Below are positions 44,608 to 56,260 of a stretch of 60,000 nt of DNA, in pieces. A model generated the notes under the pieces. It saw nothing but the letters and a program-made list of their open reading frames with translations, ran no database searches and was not told the origin of the DNA. Source of the stretch: Lineus longissimus (Eukaryota > Nemertea > Pilidiophora > Heteronemertea > Lineidae). The stretch covers positions 17,240,501 through 17,300,500 of the forward strand of contig NC_088311.1 of NCBI RefSeq assembly GCF_910592395.1, written 5' to 3'. The position numbers and the translations under genes were made by a program. Within the stretch, counting starts at the first letter, position 1. The number at the start of each line of letters is the position of its first letter.

Positions 44608-45652
44608 GAGAGCCAATGCCCTTATTTGGCGTGCAGAGAACTTGTATGATCTATGGTTTGAAGAGCATGAACCAATCTGTACAAAGAACCATGATGGCTC
44701 ACCCCAGGCCATGGAGCAGGATCTTGCGATTCATCTTTGGGAACGTTCAAAAGAACTGCATACGCTGGTTTTCAATGAGTTCCTGGGTGATGGTGACTGC
44801 AAGACCTGTGACAAACTGAATGCGGTCGAGGTTTACGGTCCCGATGTCACCATAACGAAATTGGACTGCGTCAACCACGTGTCAAAGCGGATGGGCACTT
44901 CACTGAGAGATTTCGCCTCTAATACATCCGCTGCTTCACTGCCCGACAAAGGGCGGTTTGAGAGTGATGTCATTCCAAAACTGCAAATCTATTATGGCAG
45001 TGCCATAAAGAAAAACCACAGCTCAGCTGAGGCGATGCACCAAGCAGTCTGGGCCACTTTCAACCACATGAGTAGTACTGATAAGAAACATGACCACTCA
45101 CTTTGCCCACAAGATGAAAAGTCTTGGTGTTTGTTCCAGCGGGCCAAGGCAAAAGGAGAAAAACCAGGAAAGCACCAACTTCAACATTACCATTTGCCAG
45201 CAGTTGTGGCAAAGGGCCTAAAGCCCATCTATGAAAAGATGGCAGACAAGGACCTGCTGGAGAGATGTGTTGCAGGAAAAACTTCCAATCCAAATGAGGC
45301 TATCCACAGTGTTCTTTGGGACCAATGTCCGAAGGAAAAATTTGTTTCCTTAGCCCAAGTCCGCATTGTGTGCATCAATACTATTCATCAATACAACGAA
45401 GGTCACATTGGTCTTGCTCGTGAGATGTCTTCCTTGAAGCTCCCTATGTCACCTGAGGCTGGTTACAGAATGACAATGAATGATGCTGCCAATGAGCAGA
45501 GAATGACTGAGAAGATGACAAAGACAGGGAAAATTGCCAGATCAAAGAGAAAGTTGGACGCATCGAAGACCGCCAAGCAGAAAGAAAAATGGGAAGGAAC
45601 AGTTCATGGTTATGGGTTGGATGTGAAAGAGTTGAGGAAAAAGAAGAAATAA
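44608..45652 (+). pseudogene. Mutator-like transposase, C-terminal half
   Basis: The frame resumes at about ALIWRAENLYDLWFEEHEP and continues SPQAMEQ, CVNHVSKRMGTSLRDF, EKSWCLFQRAKAKG and NPNEAIHSVLWDQCPKEKF (terminal glutamate motif), ending in a basic tail and TAA at 45650. Only about a dozen residues seem missing between this and the half at 35483, so the two are one gene opened by the nested element. The frame extends upstream through the array by chance. Confidence 0.7.
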
Positions 45653-46230
45653 AGAACAGTGGCAAATGCTTTGGGGTATACGTGGTATTTTATATGCACG
45701 AACTTGACTTTTTCCAAGGAATTTTCAGACTCTAAATGACTACAAACTTTGCGTGCGTTTTTCTCAGAACTGGATATTTGTGAATTTGACACACTAAGGA
45801 TCTAAATAGGTTTTTTTCTACTTGATATAATGGCCTGATCTTTAGACTGAAGCTTTGAGACATATAGCCCCAGGGGTAAGCAAGTTTCAATAATTACACT
45901 TGAGTGGTTTTGGATTTTAGGGCGTTTCCGTGGAAACGGGTGTGGCCAAAATAAGGTAAATTTCGGAAAAAAGTGTGATAAAAAAATTTTCAGACACATT
46001 TTGTTACATGAAAGTAGCTCACCCTGAATGTTTTGATGTGTAGAATCCATTTCTGTTGTCAGAATTCACCTATCTGGACTAGTTTTTGAGCTAATTAGGC
46101 CCTTAGGGGGTCAGGTGAAAAATCCAATATGGCCGCCGTTGCCATGGTTATTTGATAATGTCTCACCAATAGGTACCACATATATCATCAATACCCTAGG
46201 CTGTTTACTTCAGAAAATGAAAATGACACC
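45653..46230. other. Right flank of Mutator-like element
   Basis: No gene. It contains AAATCCAATATGGCCGCCG (46119), shared in form with the flank of the copy at 18512, and ends in the inverted terminal AAATGACACC. Confidence 0.45.
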
Positions 46231-47185
46231 AGAGGACCACCTTAACCAACTTGAACCAAAACCCCATAGTACTAGGCTCCGCCGACCAACGATAGTAGGC
46301 TCCGCCAATCACAACACAAAGTGACCTTTATATTCACATAAAGAACTTTGTCTTTTATTAACCAACTTGAACATGAACCACATGGTACTAAGCTCCACCA
46401 TGACTGAGCCACATACCTTCACTTCCACAATCACTTCTATTTCTTCTCGAATCATTTTCAGAGTATCATTTCACTCATGCTCAATCCAATCTCATCTCAA
46501 TGGACAAGTGCGTATTAATATGCTGTACAGATGACCATCATTTTTTCTTTGCGTTGTTCGTTTATATGAGCCTCACTCAATCATATACGAGCAGTACTAG
46601 TCGTACAAGGAGCAGAAAGTTAAGATTTACGATTTCCCCCCGCCATTTTACGTCACAATACCCCATCCTCGTCAATCATAATTATGTCTTTAATATCCGC
46701 ACCTATTATTTCCGCCTCAGTTAATGATTACGACGCGCTTATTCACCAACTCCAACTCATCAACATCCTTTGGCCCGAACTTAATTTAATCTCCCCGACT
46801 CAAGCCCACAACCACGACATCTTCTTTCGCTAATACTTCTGTGAACTCTGCCTCACCCAACCCCCTTGATGACCATTCTCCCAATGTTAACATCTCGATA
46901 TCCCGCCAAAGACACCATGGTATCCATCCCTTAGCCCAGCCTGCATGGATTCAAACCCATGTTCATCCCCACCTTCACCTAGGAAACCTACCACCAGTTA
47001 ATTTCCAGCCCATTAACAACGACAATAACGGCAACGATGACAACGACGTGGAAATGTTCATTGCAAAACGACGCAGAGCGTGAACACACATCCATATCTT
47101 TCCTTATCAAAACAACAAGAATATAAATTAAATCAACACATAACAAAAGCCAACAAAAGAACTCACTTATGAATATATTCCTTTA
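46231..47185 (+). repeat. Satellite array continued, with shared coding-like block
   Basis: The satellite unit (46242-46370), the third MDK block (46390-46636) and a block at 46640-46862 matching 30218-30440 occur in the same order as on the left side of the Mutator-like insertion. A frame to 47083 (NVNISISRQRHHGIHPLAQP, ending AKRRRA) may be an exon of the element's gene. Broken at 47185 by the Harbinger insertion. Confidence 0.6.
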
Positions 47186-49232
47186 GGCCCGAATTCATAA
47201 AGCTATTTTAACGTGCGTACATTTAGAGAGCGTTTATCTTGTAAGCGCCGTTTAAAAGAGACTTGTACGCGGACAGCAAAACGGCCGTTTAAACCACAAT
47301 TCACAAGTCTCGATGATCGCCCGATTAGCTGTACGCGTACAAGTTACCGATCAACTCATGGTGCTCTTTTTTTCGCGCGGCAACGAAGGTAGAAATTACA
47401 TAAATGGCGTTCGGCTTGTATAAAACTTTTCTCGGTCAATAGGCCCCACTGCCATTTCCGTATTTCAATCAGTCATGGCGACTTGTGATAGTCAGAGCAA
47501 GAAGAAGAAGAAGGCTACGGATATGAAGAGGGCAGAAAATTTCACACCTGAACAGCGTATGGGCTTAATTGAGGCAATCCGTTTCCATGAGAAGGTTGTC
47601 AAAGGAAATGACACTTTTGCAAACAGGAAAAAGAAGAAGGCCTGGGAGGATATAGCCAAGAAGATGGTTGCAAACTTCCCGGAGAGGCCTACGGCATCGG
47701 ATAAAGATTTGAGAGAACTGTGGCGGCGAATGAAGGGTAAAGCAAAGAAAGTAGCTAGAGAGAATGGCTGGACATGGCAAAAACTGGCGGCGGAGAAGCT
47801 GACGTTGATGAGGTAACCAATGAAATTCTCGCCATCCTATCGATAATAAGCAAAGATTTGGAGCAATTACGAAACACGTACGACGATGACGCTATACCAG
47901 GATGTACACAAAGTTTGGATGATGATTCTCCAGGATGTACGGGATTGAATATGGCAGATGTGAATGAAAGGTAAATATTACTCTACACTTTGATGGAAGG
48001 CATTGACCTTTTTCCTTAAGTTGCCACTGATATGATATTGGCCAGCAAGAGTGGATAGAACACAATTTCTCACTAAAATGGTAAGTCGCTTAAGCGTCGA
48101 ATCAATAGGTTACCTGGTCACACTCATATTAATTAGCACTTATCACCCCTATCCTGGCAATAATAGTCATAGTCCATAAGCAGACAGTGCGCTGTATAGG
48201 CCAGGCCTCGTGCATTGTGTGCACTGAGGATTGCATGAGTAATCACGAGGGGTGTACCTTGTTACTGAAATCGGGGTTGAAGTTGGGTGACAGGCTCTTT
48301 AAGCCAGTCGGTCAGATGGCAATTAAAGTGAATTTCTGGAATGTGTGCAATGGTAGCTAAATTGTGAATGACCAAAATACTTGTTTAATTGAAAAAAAAT
48401 TTCTATTTTGCAGTCCCAGTGAACACCTGTCTTCCGATGAAGACCATGAAGCCTATCATGAGACAGAAGACTACAACGACACATTCTCCTTAGATGATTT
48501 GCCAAACGACTTTATGCAACCTTATACATTTCCCAAGGGGTAAAACAACAGTTCTATATTAGCAAATTCTCATAGGAGGAATTACAAATTAACCCTTTCA
48601 CCGCCGTAGTCGGATTTTTCCGACCACACGGCAGAGCGCCGTAGTCGGAAAATTTCGACATTGCGCACACCAAACTTTTGTTCATTCCCCTGTCACGAGA
48701 TGGCTCTCCTGTTGATTCCCGTTTGCTTCACAACACAGAGCAAGGTCAAGGCTACTGACTGACACAATTTTCGAGTATACTTGCTGTAGAAAGTTTTTGG
48801 CTATTTAGTGAAGTTTGTTCGTGAAAATTTTGGGAAAATGGCAGCCAGGAGAACAATGAGTTTAGATGAAGTGGTTGCAATTATGGCTGATAGTGATTCT
48901 GAGGATGAGTTTGGTGATGATCTAACGAAGTCTGACAGTGAGTATGATCCTGTAGAAGATGTACAGGGTGATGCAGAAGACATGCTAGATGATTCTGAGT
49001 CTGAAATTGAGGGTGGGGATACCCCCCCTCCCAGGTCAACAGGGTGCAAATGCTGCCAGGCCTGTAAGAGGAGCTGCAAGGGGTGGTGGTAGGGCCAGAG
49101 GGAGACCCCGTGGTGGTGGTAGGGGCAGGGGGCGAGCCCGCGCTCGGCAACAACCCGTTGACGTTGGCATAAACCCAAGAGACTTGCGATGGAATCCCCC
49201 AGGACAGATTCCTATCTGGTGTCCAGCATATG

Positions 49233-51737
49233 AGGCATTCCATATGAAATCAACCTATTTAAGAAAATCTTCCCAGGTCATAGTCTCAGAATTGGCTAAT
49301 TTTTACATATTTTGTAGGTTATAGGGCCAATATGAAAAGTCCAAAATATTTTGGTCATATTCTTGACGGTTAGCCCCCTAGGAGGGTCCAAAAAAGGGGG
49401 CGTGGCACCTTTTGGGGGGCGGCCGCCTATTTCCTAGCCATCTTTGAATGGCTATATCTCAGAAAGTATTAGAGATACCCTTTTGATTCTTTCAGGGTGT
49501 TTTCTTCTTGGCCCAAGGACTGCTTTAAACCCATTAATTATATACTGAGACTTTTAGGATGAAAATTTATGGGGTTTCAATATTAGGTGATTTTTGACCA
49601 AAATTGCGTTTTTGGGGGGCTCTACCACCCACACTATAACAGGGTGGGGACAAATGAATGGTTGTTTTGGAAGTATCCTGTAATGACATTGTCTTGTTGT
49701 AAAAGAAACATCCTGAAAGATTCAGAAGTTTCTGAAAAGTGGTCCTGAAGTTGGTCCCACCCCCAAAATGCCACATTTTGAGGGTCCAAAATGGCCAGGT
49801 AGGAATGGGTTAATGATGAAAAAAATAATTTTCCTCAAGAGACCTTGGTACCCTCTACTTGTGAGTAAAAAATCTTTTTCAAACCAGCACTCCTTCCAGT
49901 GGAAATAAAAAGTTTCCCTAGTCAAGTTTGGTATGCCACTCGTACCATTATAACATGTACATTGATGTACATAAATGTACATAGAACCAGGTTTTCCATT
50001 ACCATGTGCTTGTTTTAATGACTTAAGGAATTACTAAATGTCCAACACTTAAATATAAGCAGGGCTGGCTACATTTGACTGATTGTCAGGTGTAAAGGTG
50101 CAGTTTACTTCACCAATGGTTCTAAATCAACCTTGTTTGGAGTAAATGCCGAGTGGCATTTCTTTGCCACATCCCATGGGGAAAGTCCATGTGATGGCAT
50201 TGGGGGCACTGTCAAGCGCGGTGCCGCAAGGAAAAACCTCCAGTCTATCACATCCTCCCATATTTTGACGCCTTCTGATTTGTATGAATGGGCCAGGGCA
50301 AATATCACTGGAATTCGAATCCTGTTTATATCTAGTGCTGAAGTAGAAAGCACTGCTGCTGAGCAAAACAAAAGATTTGACAATTCTCCCAAGATTCCTG
50401 GCACTAGAGATAACCACTGCTTTACTCCCACTGCTAGCGGAACCCTTCTTGTCATGCGCGTTTCTGGTGATGACAGCTATTTTGAAAGTGGGCCATCAGA
50501 AGTTGTGAGTGTCACCCCTTTGAAGACGACTGACTGCAAGCCTGGTTTGTACATTGGGTGCATTTACGATGGGGCATGGTGGATTGGGAACATCTCCGAC
50601 TGCTCTGAGGAACATAGTGATATACAAGTGTCATTCATGCATCCTCAAAGTCAAGCTTCAAATATCATATGGCCAACTCCAAAAGATGTTTGCTGGGTAC
50701 CGATAGAGCACATCCTGGCCATAATCGATGCCCCAACAACTTGTGGTCTAGGACGCAGTTATTTCATTTCCTCAGCTGATGAAACAAGAATAAAAGCAGG
50801 CTATCAGCAGTTCATGCACTGACTTTTGTGATCTACATGTAGACCAAACTGTAGTATATTAGATGGGACTTATTGTTCTATGGTTCTTAGAAGAATGCTA
50901 AGGACAATTATCCAGTGTTTCCAGGGCTATTCAAATACTGTAGCTGTTGTTCCTACTGTTATAAATAAAGTATTATATGGAAAAATTGTTTTTATGTACA
51001 TTTATGTACATTAATGTACATGTTATATAGGGACGAGTGGCATTCCAAACTTGACTAGGGAAACTTTTTATTTCCACTGGAAGGAGTGCTGGTTTGAAAA
51101 AGATTTTTACTCACAAGTAGAGGGTACCAAGGTCTCTTGAGGAAAATTATTTTTTTCATCATTAAACTATTCCTACCTGGCCATTTTGGACCCTCAAAAT
51201 GTGGCATTTTGGGGGTGGGACCAACTTCAGGACCACTTTTCAGAAACTTCTGAATCTTTCAGGATGTTTCTTTTACACCAAGACAATGTCATTACAGGAT
51301 ACTTCCAAAAACAACCATTCATTTGTCCCCACCCTGTTATAGTGTGGGTGGTAGAGCCCCCCAAAAGCGCAATTTTGGTCAAAAATCACCTAATATTGAA
51401 ACCCCATAAATTTTCATCCTAAAGGTCTCAGTATATAATTAATGGGTTTAAAGCAGTCCTTGGGCCAAGAAGAAAACACCCTGAAAGAATCAAAAGGGTA
51501 TCTCTAATACTTTCTGAGATATAGCCATTCAAAGATGGCTAGGAAATAGGCGGCCGCCCCCCCCCAAAAGGTGCCACGCCCCCTTTTTTGGACCCTCCTG
51601 GGGGGTTAACCGTCAGGAATATGACAAAAATATTTTGGATTTTTCATATTGGCCCCATAACCTACAAAATATGTAAAAATTAGCCAATTCTAAGACTATG
51701 ACCTGGGAACCACTTGTTGATTTCATATGGAATGCCT
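49233..51737. mobile_element. Foldback transposon with ~750-bp inverted arms
   Basis: The arms 49233-49984 and 50994-51737 are inverted copies, starting AGGCATTCCATATGAAATC and diverging slowly. CATATG is present directly on both outer sides (49227-49232 and 51738-51743). Removing the element and one CATATG rejoins the piggyBac reading frame. The ~1-kb centre carries an exon-like ORF. The superfamily cannot be assigned from termini alone. Confidence 0.8.
50090..50822 (+). CDS. Terminal exon in the foldback loop, unclassified family
   Basis: After an acceptor (GATTGTCAG, 50089) the frame reads CKGAVYFTNGS, then AEWHFFATSHGESPCDGIGG and TVKRGAARKNLQ, continuing for ~230 residues to TGA at 50820. 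The WHF-ATSHGK-x-CDGIGG-VKR motif marks the C-terminal part of an uncharacterised protein family widespread in cnidarians and arthropods (memory), probably transposon-derived. The tail has CIYDGAWWIGNISD, an SH3/Tudor-like start. No stop interrupts it. The rest of the protein is absent, so it is either captured cargo or the last exon of a deleted autonomous element. Confidence 0.5.
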
Positions 51738-52401
51738 CATATGCTGAAACACCAGGACCTATTGGAGACTTGGCAAACTGTAAGCCAGTGGATTTATTTC
51801 TGAAGTTTTATCCTATGGATGTTTTTGAACTAATAAAGGATGAAACAAATCGTTATGCATTGGACTTTTTTGATGGCCCGTCCGTTGAAGATGACTTGCC
51901 CCGTACCTCGCGTTTCCGTGATTGGGAAGATGCCACTTTGGATGAAATAAATATTGTCACAGCTATGCAGATTGGTATGGGACTTTGCTGGAAGCCTGAT
52001 ATTGAGGATTATTTTGAGGGGCAATACCTCATCGGTACCTCAGGGTTCTCATACTACATGTCTCGCAACCGTTATGAGCTAATTAGCAGCTTCTTTCATT
52101 TCAACAATAATGCAGATCGTGTCCCTCGTGGGGAGGATGGATATGACCCACTCTTCAAAGTCAGGCCCCTTTTGGACCTCTGCATATCCACTTACAGGAG
52201 ATACTACACGCCCAAGAGGGAACTTAGTGTAGATGAAAGCATGACAAAGTTCAAAGGCAGAACATTTCTGAGACAGCACATGCCAAATAAACCAATTCGA
52301 AATGGCTTGAAAATTTGGGCACTATGTGAGAGTTCCACAGGATTTCGTCTGAACTGGTCAGTTTACACTGGCAGGAGGGAAGTGCCTGGTGACTACGGCC
52401 T

Positions 52402-53001
52402 GCCTATGCCAGCCTCTACAAAATTGGGAGGATAAGGAAATATCTAGATCGTCACTCAGTAGTAAGGCTTGTGCACGCATTGGTTGTCTCCCGACTAGAC
52501 ACTAACAATGCCATACTCTATGGTCTACCAGATAAGACCCTGGCTCCTTTGCAACGTGTGCTAAATTCCGCTGCTAGGCTTGTTTGTCGCCGCAGGAAAT
52601 TTGACAGCATCACCCCACTGCTCCGCGAGCTCCATTGGCTTCCTGTCAAGGCAAGAGTCGTTTACAAAATTCTGACTCTTGTACACAAGACAGTAGTGAG
52701 CAGTGGGGGTCCGATGTACCTGTCAGATTTGCTGGTGGCGACAAGCGGCTGTACGAGGTCCACCACGTTCAAGGCGCTTAAAATCAAAAGAAGTAAGTCC
52801 AGGTATGGTGACCGCAGCTTCTCATGCTGTGGCCCATACCTGTGGAACAAACTTCCTGTTTCCGTCAGGGCTCTACCAGAAACATCATTTAAGAGGCAAC
52901 TCAAAACCACCTTGTTTGAGGACTATTTAGGGGGGGTGGCGCCTTGAGCGTGGTGGACCACGGAAAGGCGCCCAATATAAGTTTTTCAATTCATTCATTC
53001 A
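52402..53001 (+). mobile_element. 5'-truncated CR1-like LINE with 8-bp target duplication
   Basis: TACGGCCT at 52394-52401 is repeated at 53002-53009. Between them is the C-terminal part of a CR1/jockey-like reverse transcriptase (IGRIRKYLDRHSVVRLVHAL, SRLDTNNAILYGLP, HWLPVKARVVYKILTL, PYLWNKLPVSVR), TGA at 52945, then a short 3' UTR ending in ATTC repeats. Orientation is that of the host piggyBac gene. Confidence 0.85.
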
Positions 53002-54405
53002 TACGGCCTCAGTTACGATGTTGTTAGGGATGTCTCGCACGATTTCATGAACAAAGGCCACCACATCTACATGGACAATTTTTTCAGTGGACCCAAACTT
53101 TTTCTTGATATGAAGGATGACAACACCGGCTGCTGTGGCACTGTCAGGCCAGGCAGGGTTGGCATTCCAGCTGCCATTCGCAATGAAAGGCTAAGGAAAG
53201 GGGACCCACCTTTTTTCATGCAATCAGGTTGTTTAGTGGCAGTTGCTTGGCATGACATCAAGCGTGTCCATGCCTTGTCATCCGTCCACGAGCCTGGGAC
53301 TGTACAGAAACGACTAAGACACAAAGACGGTGAAGGTGGTTACAGAAATGTGGAAAAACCAGCTATGATTGATCAGTACAACAAGTACATGGGGGGGGAG
53401 TGGATTCCTTTGACCAACAATTGGGAACGTATGGATACGAGCACAAAAGCCAGAAATGGTATATGCCACTCCACCACAGAATCCGAGAAACCGCTCTGGT
53501 AAATGGTTACATTCTTTACAAAGCTGTAAACCCTGCCTCCAAAATGAGCAGCAAGAAGTTTAGGTATGCAGTCATTGATGGACTCTTAGATGGAGTTGCA
53601 ACAACTAAAAAGAAACCTGGACGCCGCTCCTTGTCCCCTCTTCCGGCAAGACTGACCGATCGCCACTTTGGCCGTGAGCCAAGGAGGGGTACCAAGGCCC
53701 CCGACTGTGTTGTATGTAGCGACAGGAACATCAAGAGGGTTCAAACACAGCATCGATGTCAGGAATGTGATGTGGCATTGTGATGGCCTCAGTGCTTCAG
53801 GATCTACCACACACAAGTTGACTTCAAGAGGGCAGGAAGGGAAATAAGAAAAGCGCCTCAGTAGAACATTGGATATACCACTCAAAACTCAAAGCCATGT
53901 ACATATGTTATATATTTTGGTGTTTTTGGACTCTGTTTACAAGTTAGTAGTTACATCTTTGGAGGACAATTGGATTACAATCAGTTTTCTTGGAATATTT
54001 GAACTTTACTAGACGTTTACGATACGTTTTCAAGGAATTCGCACAAAACCAGACAAGACAAGAAAAAAAAAAGTAAGGTCATTGAGTACATTTTTTAACA
54101 AGTTTATTCTTCAAGATTACATCATAACAAACAACTTTTATATACATTATAATGAGTTTTGAGCAATTTTTTGTATCTAAATTTTCAGTCATACAAACCC
54201 TATGTAAATTCCAGGATTTTCACTGGGAAATTCGGCGCTGGGGATGACATAAATTTGGGAAATTCGGCGGTGAAAGGGTTAAAATGTGAGATTGTTGTGG
54301 TCAATCATGCTTAAGTTGGAATGTAATTTCGTATGAAACCTTATCACTTTCAGAACATCCTCAACTTCTCGAAGTGAGCCATCCGCAGCAGCTGGAAAAC
54401 AGCAG

Positions 54406-54675
54406 ACTCCAGGATACACTCCGCGTCAGCAAACTCCAGGGAACACTCCACGTCAGCAAACTCCAGGGAACACTCCGCGTCAGCAAACTCCAGGGAACAC
54501 TCTGTGTCACCAAACTCCAGGGAACACTCCACGTCAGCAAACTCCAGGGAACACTCTGCGTCACCAAACTCCAGGGAACACTCCGCGTCAGTAAACTCCA
54601 GGGAACACTCCGCGTCACCAATCTCCAGGGAACGCTCCGCGCCAGCAGACTCCAGGGAACGCTCCACGTCAGCAG
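54406..54675 (+). repeat. Ten 27-bp coding repeats (QQTPGNTPR)
   Basis: Ten contiguous 27-bp units encode T-P-G-N-T-P-R-Q-Q in exon 3 of the Harbinger Myb gene. Unit 7 carries CAA to TAA, creating the stop at 54592. Some units have CAC for CAG (Q to H). Confidence 0.9.
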
Positions 54676-55012
54676 ACAAGTGCACCACTGCAGAAGACGA
54701 CAGAAGCATTGACCTACCTGAAAGAGGAACACGATATGAAGATGGAACTGCTTGAACTTCAGAAACAGGCGGCAATTTGTAAATGAAAGGCGTACGAAGC
54801 TAAAACTGAGTACTACAAAGAAAAACTTAAGCGAAAACGTATCGATCTATGAACTTTGAATTTCTTGTCATAATGCTGCAACTGAGAATCCTCCAGCAAG
54901 TGTGAATTTGTATTAAGGGGCAATTTTTGGCAAGCTGCGCATCCTTGCATCCCCGAGCGCATTTCTTGATATCCAGAATGGACGAGAGTTACTTTGCTTT
55001 GCTTTGATTTCC

Positions 55013-56260
55013 TTACCTATTGAAATGATGCATAATGAACCTCTGTCTGAATAGTCCACCTCTCAAATTGGCCTCAAGAAGGTTGACCGGTCTCTCTGGT
55101 TCCACAATGTCACGTCGACGGAGGTCTGGGTCTGGTTCCGGCAAAGGATCATTTCTTTGTCTTGCAAGGTTATGTAAGCAGGCTGTTGCAACAGTAATAG
55201 CCATGTTGTGGTTCAACTGAAAAATAAAAATTTATCACTTAATTTTCAATTCAGTTGTTAGTTATCTGTGTCAAGGGATGCTTCATGCAGAAAATCGAAA
55301 GCTACAGTGACAAAAAGCGTTCTTACTAAGAACGGTTATGCCACTTATGATGCAATAATGCATCTTCTTCATACTTACGGAGCACCTTAGATGCATCCCC
55401 TTTGAAATACACGGAAATCGCCTCTTCCAGATTCCGAATGCGTCTTCGACCAGCTTCCTGGTACGTCGTTGAGCGTTATTGTAACGAACCTCAGCTGCTG
55501 TCCGTGGGTTCCGAACAGGCGTAAGCATAAATTTACGGCAAGTGTAGCCCGGGTCACCCAACAGAATCCCTTGATATTGTCCTGTCTGAAATTTATGAAA
55601 TAGACCAGATTCCTCAAATATCCGTGAATCATGTGCTGACCCGTACCACCTGGAGACAACGTTGGTGAAGAGAAGCTGATGATCAATAACAAACTGACAG
55701 TTGAGGCTGTAGTATCCTTTCCGATTTATGAAACGCACTGCTCGATTACCACCTGGATTCACTATCGCAACATGCGAACCATCTATGGCGTCAACAGCTC
55801 CAGGAAATTGCGCGATCTCGTAGAAGCCTTCCGCTGCAGCTCTCCTTTCTTCTGGGGTGTTGGGGAAGTGAATGAATAACTCCCTCCGAGCACAAATGGC
55901 TTCAGAAACACGATGGACAACCCTACACACAGTTGACTGGGATACGCCACACATGTCACCAATGTCCAATTGAAAGGATGCTCTGGTGTAAAAGCGTAAT
56001 GCAACCGACAACTGTTTCTGTGGGGTAAGAGCATGATTCCTGTCGGTGTTTGATAACAAATCCGGTTCTAATAGGTCAACAAGCCAGTGAAAAGTATCTT
56101 TCGATATGCGGTATCTACGTACAAATTTCCTGTCACTGTATTTCGTCAGAGGATCAACTCGCACCTCGAAGACTCTCGCCTCGCGAGGATGGACCAGCAT
56201 TTCCTCTTGCTCTGCTGCTTCATCTTGTGCGAATTCGAGAATTCCGAGCGCACCGTCCAT
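55013..56260 (-). CDS. HARBI1-type Harbinger transposase, two exons, apparently intact
   Basis: On the - strand exon 1 runs 56260 to 55379 and exon 2 55216 to 55013. The donor GTAAGT and acceptor TTTTCAG give a phase-0 join, KGMHLRCS to LNHNMAIT, for a 361-residue protein, the usual length. An N-terminal helical region with QLSVALRFYTRASF and GVSQSTVCRVVHRVS (helix-turn-helix) precedes the DDE_Tnp_4 domain. IDGSH gives D160, AHDSRIF D211 and VEDAFGIWKRRF E272, the DDE triad (assigned by motif). LGDPGY (about 234-239) is also conserved. Exon 2 provides the final helices (CLHNLARQRNDPLP). No stop or frameshift is seen. It works with the Myb/SANT partner encoded convergently on +, which is broken here, so mobility would need a partner in trans. 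Confidence 0.85.

Larger units (their letters stand above)
34767..46230 (+). mobile_element. Mutator-like element split by a nested element
   Basis: The left end GGTGTCATTT (34767-34776) and right end AAATGACACC (46221-46230) are inverted copies. Satellite sequence stops just before the left end and resumes just after the right (TTAACCAACTTGAACC at 46242), showing one insertion. Inside are the two halves of one Mutator-like transposase gene (35483, 44608), separated by an ~8.5-kb nested element. No clean 9-bp target duplication is visible. Confidence 0.55.
48838..53864 (+). pseudogene. piggyBac transposase 2, multiply interrupted
   Basis: It starts MAARRTMSLDEVVAIMAD with an acidic region, slips in the C7 run at 49022-49028 into an arginine-glycine-rich tract (RGGGRGRGRARARQ), and reaches IPIWCPAY where the foldback element enters at 49233. 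It resumes at 51744 (AETPGPIGDLANCKPVDLF, NRYALDFF, LSVDESMTKFKGR), is cut at 52401 by a LINE and resumes at 53010 (HIYMDNFFSG). A G8 run at 53391-53398 shifts the frame between YMGG and DSFDQ, and TGA at 53781 replaces a cysteine codon in the zinc-rich tail (CQECDVAL). The three aspartate motifs survive. Same subfamily as the copy at 23026, including the RG-rich linker. Confidence 0.8.
48593..54278 (+). mobile_element. piggyBac element 2 with exact TTAA duplication
   Basis: TTAA at 48589-48592 and 54279-54282 flanks inverted ends CCCTTTCACCGCCG and CGGCGGTGAAAGGG (14 bp, perfect). Inside are one transposase pseudogene, a 2.5-kb foldback insertion and a LINE insertion. It lies in intron 2 of the Harbinger Myb gene. 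Confidence 0.9.
47475..54852 (+). pseudogene. Harbinger Myb/SANT-like DNA-binding protein, three exons, broken
   Basis: Exons 47475-47970, 48414-48539 and 54354-54852 join in phase (2-nt and 2-nt remainders). Exon 1 has a basic start and a Myb/SANT-like domain (FTPEQRMGLIEAI, AWEDIAKKMV, DKDLRELWRRMKGKAKK). A one-base slip in the A run 47779-47783 separates it from TGGGEADVDEVTNEILAIL. Exon 2 is acidic (SSDEDHEAYHETEDYNDTF). Exon 3 holds ten 27-bp repeats and a C-terminal coiled coil (EEHDMKMELLELQKQA). In-frame TAA at 54592 and TGA at 54784 are further lesions. In Harbingers this protein aids nuclear import and end binding of the transposase (family knowledge). Intron 2 contains the whole piggyBac, so that insertion alone would not have destroyed the gene. 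Confidence 0.7.

Noticed and set aside
54350-54775. Repeat proteins on the - strand over the 27-bp array
   Set aside because: Open only because the array is periodic in multiples of three; the + frame joins in phase to the Myb exons.
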